Assembly: GCA_013362835.1 (NCBI GenBank)
Contig: JABFVJ010000150.1
Location: 1-22,446 of the forward strand
Length of the DNA: 22,446 nucleotides
Source: Nonomuraea sp.
Lineage (GTDB): Bacteria > Actinomycetota > Actinomycetes > Streptosporangiales > Streptosporangiaceae
Reading direction: 5' to 3'
Shown here: positions 1 through 8,111 of the stretch, in pieces
Layout of the letters: every line of letters starts with the position of its first letter
Position numbering within the stretch: position 1 is the first letter of the stretch
Notes under the pieces: model-generated
What the model saw: the letters and a program-made list of their open reading frames with translations, nothing else
What the model was told of the DNA's origin: nothing
Databases searched by the model: none
Position numbers and translations under genes: made by a program

Positions 1-30
1 GGGCCCGGGACCGACGACGGCCCCGGGCCC
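1..30 (-). terminator. Strong GC-rich hairpin just downstream of guaA
   Basis: Bases 1-9 (gggcccggg) are exactly complementary to 22-30 (cccgggccc). After one A/C mismatch (10/21) the stem continues with 11-13 pairing 18-20, closing on the 4-nt loop 14-17. It begins 7 nt beyond the guaA stop on the transcribed side, so a transcription terminator is the natural reading. The U-tract, if there is one, would lie outside the window. The G run at 31-36 suggests the stem may extend past position 1. Confidence 0.55.
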
Positions 31-36
31 GGGGGG

Positions 37-1584
<1,548 letters not shown>

Positions 1585-1620
1585 CGTGAGAACCCCCCAA
1601 AGGCGAAATGCGGTAGCTCC

Positions 1621-1626
1621 AGTGTA
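1621..1626 (-). promoter_or_regulatory. Possible -10 element of guaA
   Basis: On the minus strand this reads TACACT, fitting the actinobacterial TANNNT pattern, 36 nt upstream of the guaA GTG. No good -35 hexamer is found at 16-18 nt, so the call is tentative. It lies in the 97-bp divergent gap 1585-1681, which otherwise holds only the candidate promoter of the plus-strand gene. Confidence 0.3.
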
Positions 1627-1669
1627 TCGGCCTCGGGTATTACGCCTGGCCTCATACCGCCACTCGTGC

Positions 1670-1675
1670 TAACAC
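1670..1675 (+). promoter_or_regulatory. Possible -10 element placing the 1682 gene on a leaderless transcript
   Basis: TAACAC lies exactly 6 nt before the GTG at 1682, the spacing expected when transcription starts at the first base of the start codon. There is no Shine-Dalgarno sequence before this GTG, which agrees with leaderless translation. The -35 region (TGGCCT, 17 nt upstream) is poor and the last base of the -10 is C rather than T. Confidence 0.3.
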
Positions 1676-1681
1676 AGAACG

Positions 1682-2638
1682 GTGGATCTTGTCTGGCCGG
1701 CCACGGCGTGGGCCCTCTGGTTCGCCGCGCTGGCCGCCGCGTTCGGGTTGACGACCCGCCGGGCCGCCGCCGCGCCCCCGGCCGCCCCTGCGCCCCCGGC
1801 GCCCCCCGCCGTCGTCGAGCTCTTACGCGGGCTGCGGGCCGGCGACCTCTTCCACGCGGCGGTCTTCGACCTCGCGCGGCGCGGCTGGGTGACGATCAGT
1901 GGTGACCGGCTGTCGCTCTCCGACCGGGGCGAGGGGCAGGTCTGGCCGTACGAGCGGTGGGCCCTCGACCGGATGGCCGCCCGCATGGCGGGCGCGCCGC
2001 GGGCCCCGGTGATCGCCCTGATGCCCGACGGCACCGACCTCGACGCCGAGTTCGTCCCCCTGGTCCGGCAGAGCGCCATCGACCTCGGGCTGGCGCGGCG
2101 GCGCTGGCGCAGCATGCTCGTGCCGCTGCTGCTCGCCGCCGGGCTCGCCGTCCCCTGGTACGTCACCATCGCCCACGCCGGCGTCTCCTGGCCCGGCTGG
2201 ATCGCCACGGCGGGCGCCTTCGTGGCCGGGGCGAGCCTGCTGCTGGGCGGACGCGGGTTCCTGCTGACCCCGCTCGGCCGCGAGGTCGCCGGCCCCGAGC
2301 CCGCCCCGGTCGACGCCCGCGAGGAGTGGATCTTCACCGGCGACGGGTGGCGCAGCGTCCTGATCGAGCCCACCCGCCGGGGCGGCGACGGGCCCAAGCG
2401 GCAGGAGGTCGAAGGACGCGTGGTCAAGCGCTGGATCGTGACCGAGCACGGCGACGACCTGTCCACCTCGCGCACCTGTTACGTGGCGCTGCACGACGGC
2501 ACGTCGGAGAAGGCGCCGGCGTACCGGGCCAAGGAGCGGTTCTACCAGGACGTGCTGCCGGGCGACGTCGTACGGCTGCTGGTCAATCCGCGGCGCGGGA
2601 GCGTGCTGAGCGTGCTGAACCACGAGCGCCACTGGTAG
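1682..2638 (+). CDS. Membrane protein resembling the C-terminal part of DUF2207/YciQ-type proteins
   Basis: Protein of 318 residues of unknown function. A hydrophobic segment at about 6-25 is followed by an Ala/Pro-rich linker (28-43). Next comes a helical stretch containing LRAGDLFHAAVFDLARRGWV (51-70), which resembles the small winged-helix-like region after the membrane helices in DUF2207 proteins. Two more hydrophobic segments follow at about 145-163 and 170-190. The rest, from about 215, is a soluble domain ending near LVNPRRGSVLSVL. The large N-terminal extracellular domain usual for DUF2207 is absent, so this is a short or divergent relative. The start is GTG without a visible ribosome site; leaderless translation is plausible. 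Its last 56 nt overlap the 3' end of the convergent SDR gene. I infer membrane location; no catalytic motif is visible. Confidence 0.8.
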   Translation: MDLVWPATAWALWFAALAAAFGLTTRRAAAAPPAAPAPPAPPAVVELLRGLRAGDLFHAAVFDLARRGWVTISGDRLSLSDRGEGQVWPYERWALDRMAARMAGAPRAPVIALMPDGTDLDAEFVPLVRQSAIDLGLARRRWRSMLVPLLLAAGLAVPWYVTIAHAGVSWPGWIATAGAFVAGASLLLGGRGFLLTPLGREVAGPEPAPVDAREEWIFTGDGWRSVLIEPTRRGGDGPKRQEVEGRVVKRWIVTEHGDDLSTSRTCYVALHDGTSEKAPAYRAKERFYQDVLPGDVVRLLVNPRRGSVLSVLNHERHW

Positions 2639-3452
2639 GGCCGGGCAGCTCCCCCGCGAGCAGGAGCTCGGTCTGCCGGCGCAGCCGGTCGGCGAACTCG
2701 GGGTGGGTCAGGACGAGGAACCGTTCCTCGTGGATGGCCCGGACGACCAGGTCGGCGACCTCGGAAGGCTCGACGGCGCGGGCCATGGCCGTGCCGACGG
2801 CCTCGCGGGCGGCCAGTTCGTCGTCGGTGGGGGTGGTGGCCAGGTCGGCCGGGCGTGACCGGTCGGACTCGCCGATGCGCGTCCTGACCGCGCCGGGGCA
2901 GAGCGCGGTCACGCGCAGCTTGGAGCCCACGGTGGCGAGGTCCTGGGCGAGCGACTGCGAGGCGGCCAGCGCGGCGTACTTGGTGACCGCGTAGCCGCCC
3001 GCGCGCGGCCCGGCGAGCAGGCCCGCCACCGACACCGTGTTGACGATGTGTCCCTCGGTGTCCTGCCGCATCATGCGCGGCACGAACGCGTGCACGCCGT
3101 GCAGCACGCCCCACAGGTTCACGCCCAGCAACCAGGCGAAGTCCTCGGCCGTACGGGTCCACAGGTGGCCGCCCTGGTAGACGCCGGCGTTGTTGCAGAG
3201 CACGTGCACCGCGCCCAGCTCGCCGAAGCAGCGGTCGGCCAGGTGTTGTACGGCCGCCGCGTCCGACACGTCGGTGACCTGCGTGAGCACCGTGCTCTTC
3301 TCCACGAGCGCCGCCGTCTCGGCCAGCCCGCCGGGGTCGAGGTCGGCCAGCATCAACGCCATGCCCTCGGCGGCGAACCGTACGGCGAGCCCCCGGCCGA
3401 TGCCGCTGGCCGCCCCCGTCACCACCGCGACCTTGCCCGACAGTTCACGCAC
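2583..3452 (-). CDS. Short-chain dehydrogenase/reductase (SDR) oxidoreductase
   Basis: Classical SDR of 289 residues. It has the cofactor motif TGAASGIG (12-19), NNAG (87-90), Asn112 in VNLWGV, and catalytic Ser141, Tyr154 and Lys158 in YAVTK. An acidic residue at the end of beta-2 (Asp37 in LADLD) favours NAD(H), though this is inference. The substrate cannot be told. The start is a GTG at 3452 with GGGAGG on the coding strand about 8 nt upstream. It lies 39 nt after the DUF885 gene on the same strand, so it is probably the last gene of the MFS-DUF885-SDR unit. The final 25 or so residues (PGPTSGARGSARSARSRAAD at the very end) look like low-complexity read-through into the opposite gene rather than part of the SDR fold. 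Confidence 0.92.
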   Translation of the reverse strand: MRELSGKVAVVTGAASGIGRGLAVRFAAEGMALMLADLDPGGLAETAALVEKSTVLTQVTDVSDAAAVQHLADRCFGELGAVHVLCNNAGVYQGGHLWTRTAEDFAWLLGVNLWGVLHGVHAFVPRMMRQDTEGHIVNTVSVAGLLAGPRAGGYAVTKYAALAASQSLAQDLATVGSKLRVTALCPGAVRTRIGESDRSRPADLATTPTDDELAAREAVGTAMARAVEPSEVADLVVRAIHEERFLVLTHPEFADRLRRQTELLLAGELPGPTSGARGSARSARSRAAD

Positions 3453-3491
3453 CGCCGGAACCTCCCTAGCGCTCGCTCGGCACCGACGACG

Positions 3492-4982
3492 CTACAGGAC
3501 GGCGCCGATCAGTCCCAGGGGCGGCGAGCCGAGATCGAACAGGGCCTTGTGGAAGCGCTGGAGGGTGAATCCGGCGCCCCACTCCTTGCGGGCCTGCTCG
3601 CGCAGGTCGAGGATGAGCAGCTTGCCCCAGGTGTAGCGGCCGTAGGTCGGGTCGAAGGAGGCGCGGCGGGCCTCCGACAGCGCGGCCGGGCCGGCGAGGT
3701 GGGTGTCGGACTCGAAGCGCCGCGCGCCGTCCTCGACCGTCATCTGACCGGTGTGCACGCCGATCGCGCAGGCGAGCCGGGTGACGCGGATCAGGGCCTC
3801 CACCCAGACGCCGATCTCGAAGCGCGGGTCGTCGGGCGCGTAGCCCTCCTCGACGCACAACTCCTCGGCGTAGTGCGCCCAGCCCTCGATGAACGCCATC
3901 GACTGCAGCAGCCGCCGTACGTCCGAGGGGGCCCGGCGCAGCGCGCGGGCGTGCGAGAAGTGCCCGGGGGCCACCTCGTGCACGTTGATCGCGGGCAGCG
4001 TGGTGGCGCTGAAGACCTCCAGCCACTCCTCCTGGTCCTGCTCGGGCCAGGACGCGTCGGGCGGGGTGATGTAGTACCAGGACGGGCCCTCGGGCTCGCC
4101 GGGCGAGTTCCACGCCATCATGGCCATGGCCCAGCGGCGCGACTCCGGCGCCAGCCCGACCAGGCATTCGCCGTCGTGGTAGGGCACGAGGTCCTTCTCG
4201 CGGGTGAACGCGATGGCCCGTTCCGTGCCGATCCTGGCCGCCTCGATCACGCCGTCGGCGTCGGGGTGGTCCTTGACCAGGTCGCGTACGACGTCGAGCG
4301 GCCGTTCCGTACGGCCGAGCTTGGCGCAGGACTCGGCGAGCAGCGCCATGAGCCGGTCGCGCTCGGCGTCGGCCCGTTCGGCGAGGCGGCCCAGGTCGAC
4401 GGGCAGGCCCTCGGCGGTGCCCATCAGCCGGGTCAGGGCCTCGCCGCCGAGCGCGGCGTCGGGGTCGCCCTCGGCGGCGGCGCGTTCGACGTGGGCGACA
4501 AGCCTGCCGTGGGCGGCGAGCGCGACCTCGTCGGTGAGGCCGGCGGCCAGGCCCTTCACGGCGCCGAGCAGGGACGTGGCGACCGGGGCCGCGACCTGGT
4601 CGAGCGAGGCGAGAGCGCCGTCGACGGCGTCGGGCCAGAGCGCGAGGTGGGCTGCCTTGGCGGCGGCCCGCTCGGACTCGGGCGCGTAGTCGCGGTCGTA
4701 GCAGGCGAGGTCGAGGTTGGACAGGTGGATGAGCGGGTTCCTGCGGTGCAGCTCCAGCTCGCCGAGCTGGGTACGGGTGGCCTGTTCGAAGATCCGCAGG
4801 TGCTCGGCGTCGTGCTGGTCGTCCGGCGCCGGGCCCTCGCCCAGTCGCGCCAGCCCGGCCCGCACGCCTTCGGGCGACAGATCCTGGATCCGGCCGTCGT
4901 ACTCGTGCCTGCCGCCCCCTTCGCGTGCCTCGGACACCATCAGATCGGTGATGGCGCGCAATCTAGGGTCAAGTTCGGTCAT
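3492..4982 (-). CDS. DUF885-family metallohydrolase (peptidase/esterase-like)
   Basis: Protein of 496 residues with the hallmark DUF885 zinc-site signature HEVAPGH (335-341) and the downstream EGWAHYAEEL (366 onward), which supplies the third ligand in this family. There is no signal peptide, so it should be cytosolic. Characterised relatives act as metallopeptidases or hydrolases, but the substrate of this one is unknown. The start is the ATG at 4982, 10 nt after the stop of the MFS transporter gene. This is tight enough for co-transcription and probably translational coupling; no clear Shine-Dalgarno is seen. It sits with a transporter and a LacI-type regulator, which suggests action on an imported small molecule such as a peptide or ester. 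That role is inference. Confidence 0.88.
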   Translation of the reverse strand: MTELDPRLRAITDLMVSEAREGGGRHEYDGRIQDLSPEGVRAGLARLGEGPAPDDQHDAEHLRIFEQATRTQLGELELHRRNPLIHLSNLDLACYDRDYAPESERAAAKAAHLALWPDAVDGALASLDQVAAPVATSLLGAVKGLAAGLTDEVALAAHGRLVAHVERAAAEGDPDAALGGEALTRLMGTAEGLPVDLGRLAERADAERDRLMALLAESCAKLGRTERPLDVVRDLVKDHPDADGVIEAARIGTERAIAFTREKDLVPYHDGECLVGLAPESRRWAMAMMAWNSPGEPEGPSWYYITPPDASWPEQDQEEWLEVFSATTLPAINVHEVAPGHFSHARALRRAPSDVRRLLQSMAFIEGWAHYAEELCVEEGYAPDDPRFEIGVWVEALIRVTRLACAIGVHTGQMTVEDGARRFESDTHLAGPAALSEARRASFDPTYGRYTWGKLLILDLREQARKEWGAGFTLQRFHKALFDLGSPPLGLIGAVL

Positions 4983-4992
4983 AGCGCCGACG

Positions 4993-6234
4993 CTAGCGCA
5001 CGCCCCTGATCTTGAGGACCCCTACCGAGCCGACCAGCGAGATCACGATGCCCACGACGAACAGCGTCGGGTAGCCGCCGGCCCCGACCACGACGGCGGC
5101 GATGGCGGGGGCGAGGATCTGCGGACCGGCGTTGGCGATGTTGATGACGCCCATGTCCTTGCCGGCGTCGTCGGGGTCGGGCAGCACCTTCGTGACCAGG
5201 GCCATGTCGACGGCCATGTAGACGCCGAACGCGACACCGTGCGCGACGTTGTAGACGATCATGCCCTGGAACGTCGGCACGATCAGCGGGATGGCCAGGA
5301 ACACGGCCGAGGACAGGCCCGCGATCAGCGCGAACAGCCGGAAGCGGCCGAGCCGGTCGGAGACCGGGCCGATCACGAGCACCGCGAGCAGCGTGGCGAC
5401 CTGGCCGATGAGCATGAGCAGGCCCATCTTGGAGACGACCTCGGCCTTGGGGATCTTGATGTAGTCCTCAAGGAGGAAGAGGTTGAAGGTGAAGATGACG
5501 AAATATCCCAGCATGACGCCGAAGCGCGACACGAAGGCCCACGTGAAGTCGGGGGTCCTGAGCGGGCGTACGAACCCGGCCAGGAACGCGCTCAGGCTGA
5601 ACGGCTCGCGCGCCATCCCGGCCGAGGACGTGTCCGGAGTGACGAACACGATCAGCACGGCCGCCACCACCAGCAGCGCCATCGCCACGTAGTACGCCCC
5701 ACCGGCGGCGAGCTGCGGGAACACGATGAACATGACGGCCGCGGCGATCGTGGCCAGCGGCGTGCCGAGGCCGAACAGGCCGGAGTAGGTGCCGTACCGG
5801 CTGGGGGGAACGCGGTCGGGCAGGATGGCGGTCATGGCCGCCTGGTAGCCGTTCATGATGGTCTGGACGCCCGCCCAGCTGATGCCGAGCATGAGGACGC
5901 TGCCCGCGTTGGCCTGCGCGAACAGGGCGAGCACGCCGACCAGGACGCAGCCGAGAATCCACGGGGAGCGGCGGCCGAAGCGCGACCTGGTGCGGTCGGA
6001 GATCTGGCCGAAGATCGGGTTCGCGATCGTGGCCATGAGCGGGCCGATCGAGTTGGCCAGGCCCAGGGCGGCCACGTCGTTGACCCCGGTGATCCGCTGC
6101 ACGTGCACGGGCAGCACGAACGCGCCCACGCTCATCCACAGGAACATGACCGCGACGTTGGCCAGGGGAAGCGTCAGGTAGAGCGGCCCGATGCGCCGGG
6201 TGGCCCGGGGCGCGTCGCTCAGAACTTCAGCCAT
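4993..6234 (-). CDS. MFS transporter, sugar/solute type
   Basis: Integral membrane transporter of 413 residues, consistent with 12 transmembrane helices. The loop between helices 2 and 3 carries the MFS signature as GQISDRTRSRFGRRSPW (76-92). This resembles the GPH/SLC45-like sugar transporter branch (SDRTRSRFGRRxPW), so sugar or glycoside-proton symport is a reasonable inference, not proven. The start is the ATG at 6234 because GGAAAGG lies 7 nt upstream (6242-6248). An in-frame TTG at 6327 would add 31 residues that cross the promoter and operator, and is rejected. A good promoter (TTGTCA-17-TACAGT) and a 16-bp perfect palindrome lie in the 127-bp gap before it, pointing to control by the LacI-type protein encoded upstream. 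Confidence 0.92.
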   Translation of the reverse strand: MAEVLSDAPRATRRIGPLYLTLPLANVAVMFLWMSVGAFVLPVHVQRITGVNDVAALGLANSIGPLMATIANPIFGQISDRTRSRFGRRSPWILGCVLVGVLALFAQANAGSVLMLGISWAGVQTIMNGYQAAMTAILPDRVPPSRYGTYSGLFGLGTPLATIAAAVMFIVFPQLAAGGAYYVAMALLVVAAVLIVFVTPDTSSAGMAREPFSLSAFLAGFVRPLRTPDFTWAFVSRFGVMLGYFVIFTFNLFLLEDYIKIPKAEVVSKMGLLMLIGQVATLLAVLVIGPVSDRLGRFRLFALIAGLSSAVFLAIPLIVPTFQGMIVYNVAHGVAFGVYMAVDMALVTKVLPDPDDAGKDMGVINIANAGPQILAPAIAAVVVGAGGYPTLFVVGIVISLVGSVGVLKIRGVR

Positions 6235-6255
6235 GGGGGGACCTTTCCGAGCAGT

Positions 6256-6271
6256 GGTGATACGTATCACC
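6256..6271. promoter_or_regulatory. LacI-type operator of the transporter operon
   Basis: GGTGATACGTATCACC is a perfect 16-bp palindrome centred on CG, the geometry of LacI/GalR-family operators. It lies about 8-23 nt downstream of the predicted transcription start of the MFS gene and before its ribosome site, so a bound repressor would block transcription. A related palindrome sits at the regulator gene's own promoter (7382-7393). Both share the core ATACGTAT. Confidence 0.75.
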
Positions 6272-6285
6272 GACGAATGCTCTGG

Positions 6286-6314
6286 ACTGTAGGTCGCGCC
6301 GGAAGAGCTGACAA
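6286..6314 (-). promoter_or_regulatory. Promoter of the MFS-DUF885-SDR operon
   Basis: On the minus strand, TTGTCA (6309-6314) is separated by exactly 17 nt from TACAGT (6286-6291), a good vegetative-sigma promoter for an actinomycete. Transcription would begin near 6279, leaving a leader of about 45 nt that contains the palindromic operator. Confidence 0.65.
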
Positions 6315-6322
6315 GGTGCGCA

Positions 6323-6374
6323 TCCAAGTTGTTACGCGCTGGCCGGCAAAGGTCCGAGTTGTTACGCGCTGGCC
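6323..6374. repeat. Direct repeat duplicating the 3' end of the LacI-type gene
   Basis: Two 22-nt copies, 6323-6344 and 6353-6374, differ at one base and share agttgttacgcgctggcc. They lie 30 nt apart with an 8-nt spacer (ggcaaagg). The right copy holds the last codons and stop of the LacI-type gene. The left copy therefore repeats a gene end, including its stop codon, in the intergenic region, as expected from a small tandem duplication. Confidence 0.7.
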
Positions 6375-7360
6375 CGGATCACCAGTCTTGGCTCCATGCG
6401 GTCGAGGACCGCGCCGGGCGTGGCCTCCCGCTCGCCGCGGACGATCTCGTCGATCGCGGCCACCAGCTCGGCCGGGGTCGCGGTGGCGTCGAAGTGCACG
6501 CTGGTGAGCCTCGGCCGCATGAGCGTGCAGATCGGCAGGTCGTCGGCCCCGACCACAGCGACGTCCTCCGGGACGCGCAGGCCGGCGTCCTGCAAGGCGC
6601 TGATCAGCAGCATCGCGTACTCGTCGTTGTAGGCGAAGATCCCGTCGGGCAGGTCGCCCGCCCGGACGATCCGCCCCGCCTCCTCCTCCGAGAAGGCGAG
6701 GTCGATGCGCTCGGCGTCGGGCGCGACCTGGCGTACGCCCGCCAGCCGAGCCCTGCCCATGGCGTCGATGCCCTCCTCCCTCGGCACGATGGCCGCGAGC
6801 CGCTTCCTGCCGCGTTCGAGCAGGTGGCGGGCGGCGACGGCGCCGAGGGCACGATGGTCGAGCACGACGGCGGGCACCAGGGGCGAGGGCTCGTCGGAGA
6901 ACCCGACGACGGCCCGCGCGCCGGAGGCGTGCAGCAGGTCGACGGCCGGTTTCGTCAGCCGGGCGGCCTCGACGAGGACGGCCACGGGCCGCAGTGCCAG
7001 CCAGCTCTTGGCGGCCGGCACGCCCTTGAGGCGGCGCTCGCCGTACTGGACGAGGGTGTAGCCGCGGGCCCTGAACTCCTCCTCCATCTCGTCGAACACG
7101 TGCTGGGCGAGGCGTCCGGTCCGCGCCCGCGGGAGCGGCACGAGCACGATGCCGCTACGGCCCGTACGCAGCGCGCGGGCCCCGGCGTCGGGCACGTAGC
7201 CCAGCCGGGCTGCGGCGTCGCGGACGCGCTGGCGGGTCTCCTCGCTCACCCTGGCGTGGGGGTTGTCGGTGAGCACGTAGGAGACCGTGGCCTGCGAGAC
7301 TCCGGCGGCCCTGGCCACGTCGACGCTGGTCGGCGGGCGGTCCCCTCTTGTCGTGTTCAC
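6362..7360 (-). CDS. LacI/GalR-family transcriptional regulator
   Basis: DNA-binding repressor of 332 residues. The N-terminal helix-turn-helix is at about 11-32 (TSVDVARAAGVSQATVSYVL), followed by the RVSEETRQRV segment and the hinge near GARALRTGRSG. The remainder is a periplasmic-binding-protein-like ligand domain, with VVGADDLP and an AYNDEYAM segment near the C-terminus as in sugar-responsive members. The start is the GTG at 7360; the Shine-Dalgarno is weak. A consensus -10, TATAAT, lies 20 nt upstream within a palindrome, so the gene is probably autoregulated. The gene order (regulator, transporter, DUF885 protein, SDR on one strand, hydrolase divergent) makes these its likely targets. 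The effector is not identifiable. Confidence 0.94.
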   Translation of the reverse strand: MNTTRGDRPPTSVDVARAAGVSQATVSYVLTDNPHARVSEETRQRVRDAAARLGYVPDAGARALRTGRSGIVLVPLPRARTGRLAQHVFDEMEEEFRARGYTLVQYGERRLKGVPAAKSWLALRPVAVLVEAARLTKPAVDLLHASGARAVVGFSDEPSPLVPAVVLDHRALGAVAARHLLERGRKRLAAIVPREEGIDAMGRARLAGVRQVAPDAERIDLAFSEEEAGRIVRAGDLPDGIFAYNDEYAMLLISALQDAGLRVPEDVAVVGADDLPICTLMRPRLTSVHFDATATPAELVAAIDEIVRGEREATPGAVLDRMEPRLVIRASA

Positions 7361-7377
7361 GGGTGGGATGGTATCAA
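7348..7377 (+). promoter_or_regulatory. Possible promoter of the alpha/beta hydrolase gene
   Basis: TTGTCG (7348-7353) is followed after 18 nt by TATCAA (7372-7377). Both hexamers are imperfect. The predicted start point falls inside the palindrome 7382-7393, so the same operator could control both divergent genes. Confidence 0.35.
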
Positions 7378-7379
7378 GC

Positions 7380-7395
7380 GATTATACGTATAAGC
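7380..7395. promoter_or_regulatory. LacI-type operator overlapping the regulator gene's -10 box
   Basis: TTATACGTATAA (7382-7393) is a perfect 12-bp palindrome with the same ATACGTAT core as the site at 6256-6271; bases 7380 and 7395 also pair. On the minus strand, 7381-7386 reads TATAAT, a consensus -10 for the LacI-type gene. Repressor binding would therefore cover that promoter and lie near the start point of the divergent hydrolase gene. Confidence 0.65.
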
Positions 7396-7412
7396 ACGGA
7401 AGGGCTCCCCGG

Positions 7413-8111
7413 ATGAAGCTGCACACTCGCGTATGGGGGTCGGGCGACCGCCTGGCCGTCCTGATCCACGGCATCATGGCCGACTCGCAATGCTGGTGGC
7501 GGGTGGGCCCCGAGCTCGCCGCGCGGGGCTACCGGGTCATCGCCGTCGACCTCCCCGGACACGGCGAGAGCCCGCGCGCCGACGCGTACCCGCCGGAGCT
7601 GTTCGCCTCGTCGGTCGTGGAGTCGGTGCCCGCGCGCCCCGAGCTGGCCATCGGGCACTCGCTCGGCGGCCTCACGCTCGGGCTGGCGGTCGACCGGCTG
7701 CTGCCCGCGCGGGCGGTCTACTCCGACCCGGCCTTCCGGCTGCCGTCGCCGGAGAGCCGCAGCCTGGAGTCGATGGCGTCCTTCACCGACGTCACGGCCG
7801 AGCAGATCGCGGCCGTGCATCCCGGGTTCCCGGCGGAGGAGGTGGCGGTCGAGGTCGAGATGCTCGCCCGCTGGGACCCGCGCACGGCGCTGTCGCTCAT
7901 CGACGCGTCGGGCATGGACTTCACGCCCGCGCCCGTCGTGCCGTCGCTCGTGCAGGTCGCCGACCCCAGCTTCCTGGTGCCGCCGGACTTCCAGGAGGAG
8001 CTGCGGGGCAAGGGATTCGAGGTGCGCGTGGTCGCGGGGGCCGAGCACACGATCCACCGGCACCTGTACGACGACTTCCTCACCGGCCTGGACGGCTGGA
8101 TCACCCCCTAG
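7413..8111 (+). CDS. Alpha/beta-fold hydrolase
   Basis: Hydrolase of 232 residues with a complete catalytic triad by pattern: nucleophile Ser83 in the elbow GHSLGG (81-86), probable acid Asp184 in VADPSF, and His212 in AEHTIHRH. The oxyanion-hole motif HGIMADSQCWW starts at residue 19. No signal peptide is present. Substrate unknown; ester or lactone hydrolysis is the general expectation. The start is the ATG at 7413, with GGAAGG at 7398-7403 about 9 nt upstream. A longer in-frame reading from 7287 would run through the divergent regulator gene and its operator, so it is rejected. The gene is divergent from the LacI-type gene and shares its operator region. It ends convergently with the next gene on a shared CTAG, where each strand reads TAG. 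Confidence 0.9.
   Translation: MKLHTRVWGSGDRLAVLIHGIMADSQCWWRVGPELAARGYRVIAVDLPGHGESPRADAYPPELFASSVVESVPARPELAIGHSLGGLTLGLAVDRLLPARAVYSDPAFRLPSPESRSLESMASFTDVTAEQIAAVHPGFPAEEVAVEVEMLARWDPRTALSLIDASGMDFTPAPVVPSLVQVADPSFLVPPDFQEELRGKGFEVRVVAGAEHTIHRHLYDDFLTGLDGWITP

Noticed and set aside
3048..6507. Long plus-strand open frames opposite the SDR, DUF885 and MFS genes
   Set aside because: They carry no recognisable domain and mirror well-identified minus-strand genes.
7287..7412. Earlier start for the alpha/beta hydrolase
   Set aside because: It would overlap the divergent regulator gene and its operator; ATG 7413 has a ribosome site and fits the family start.
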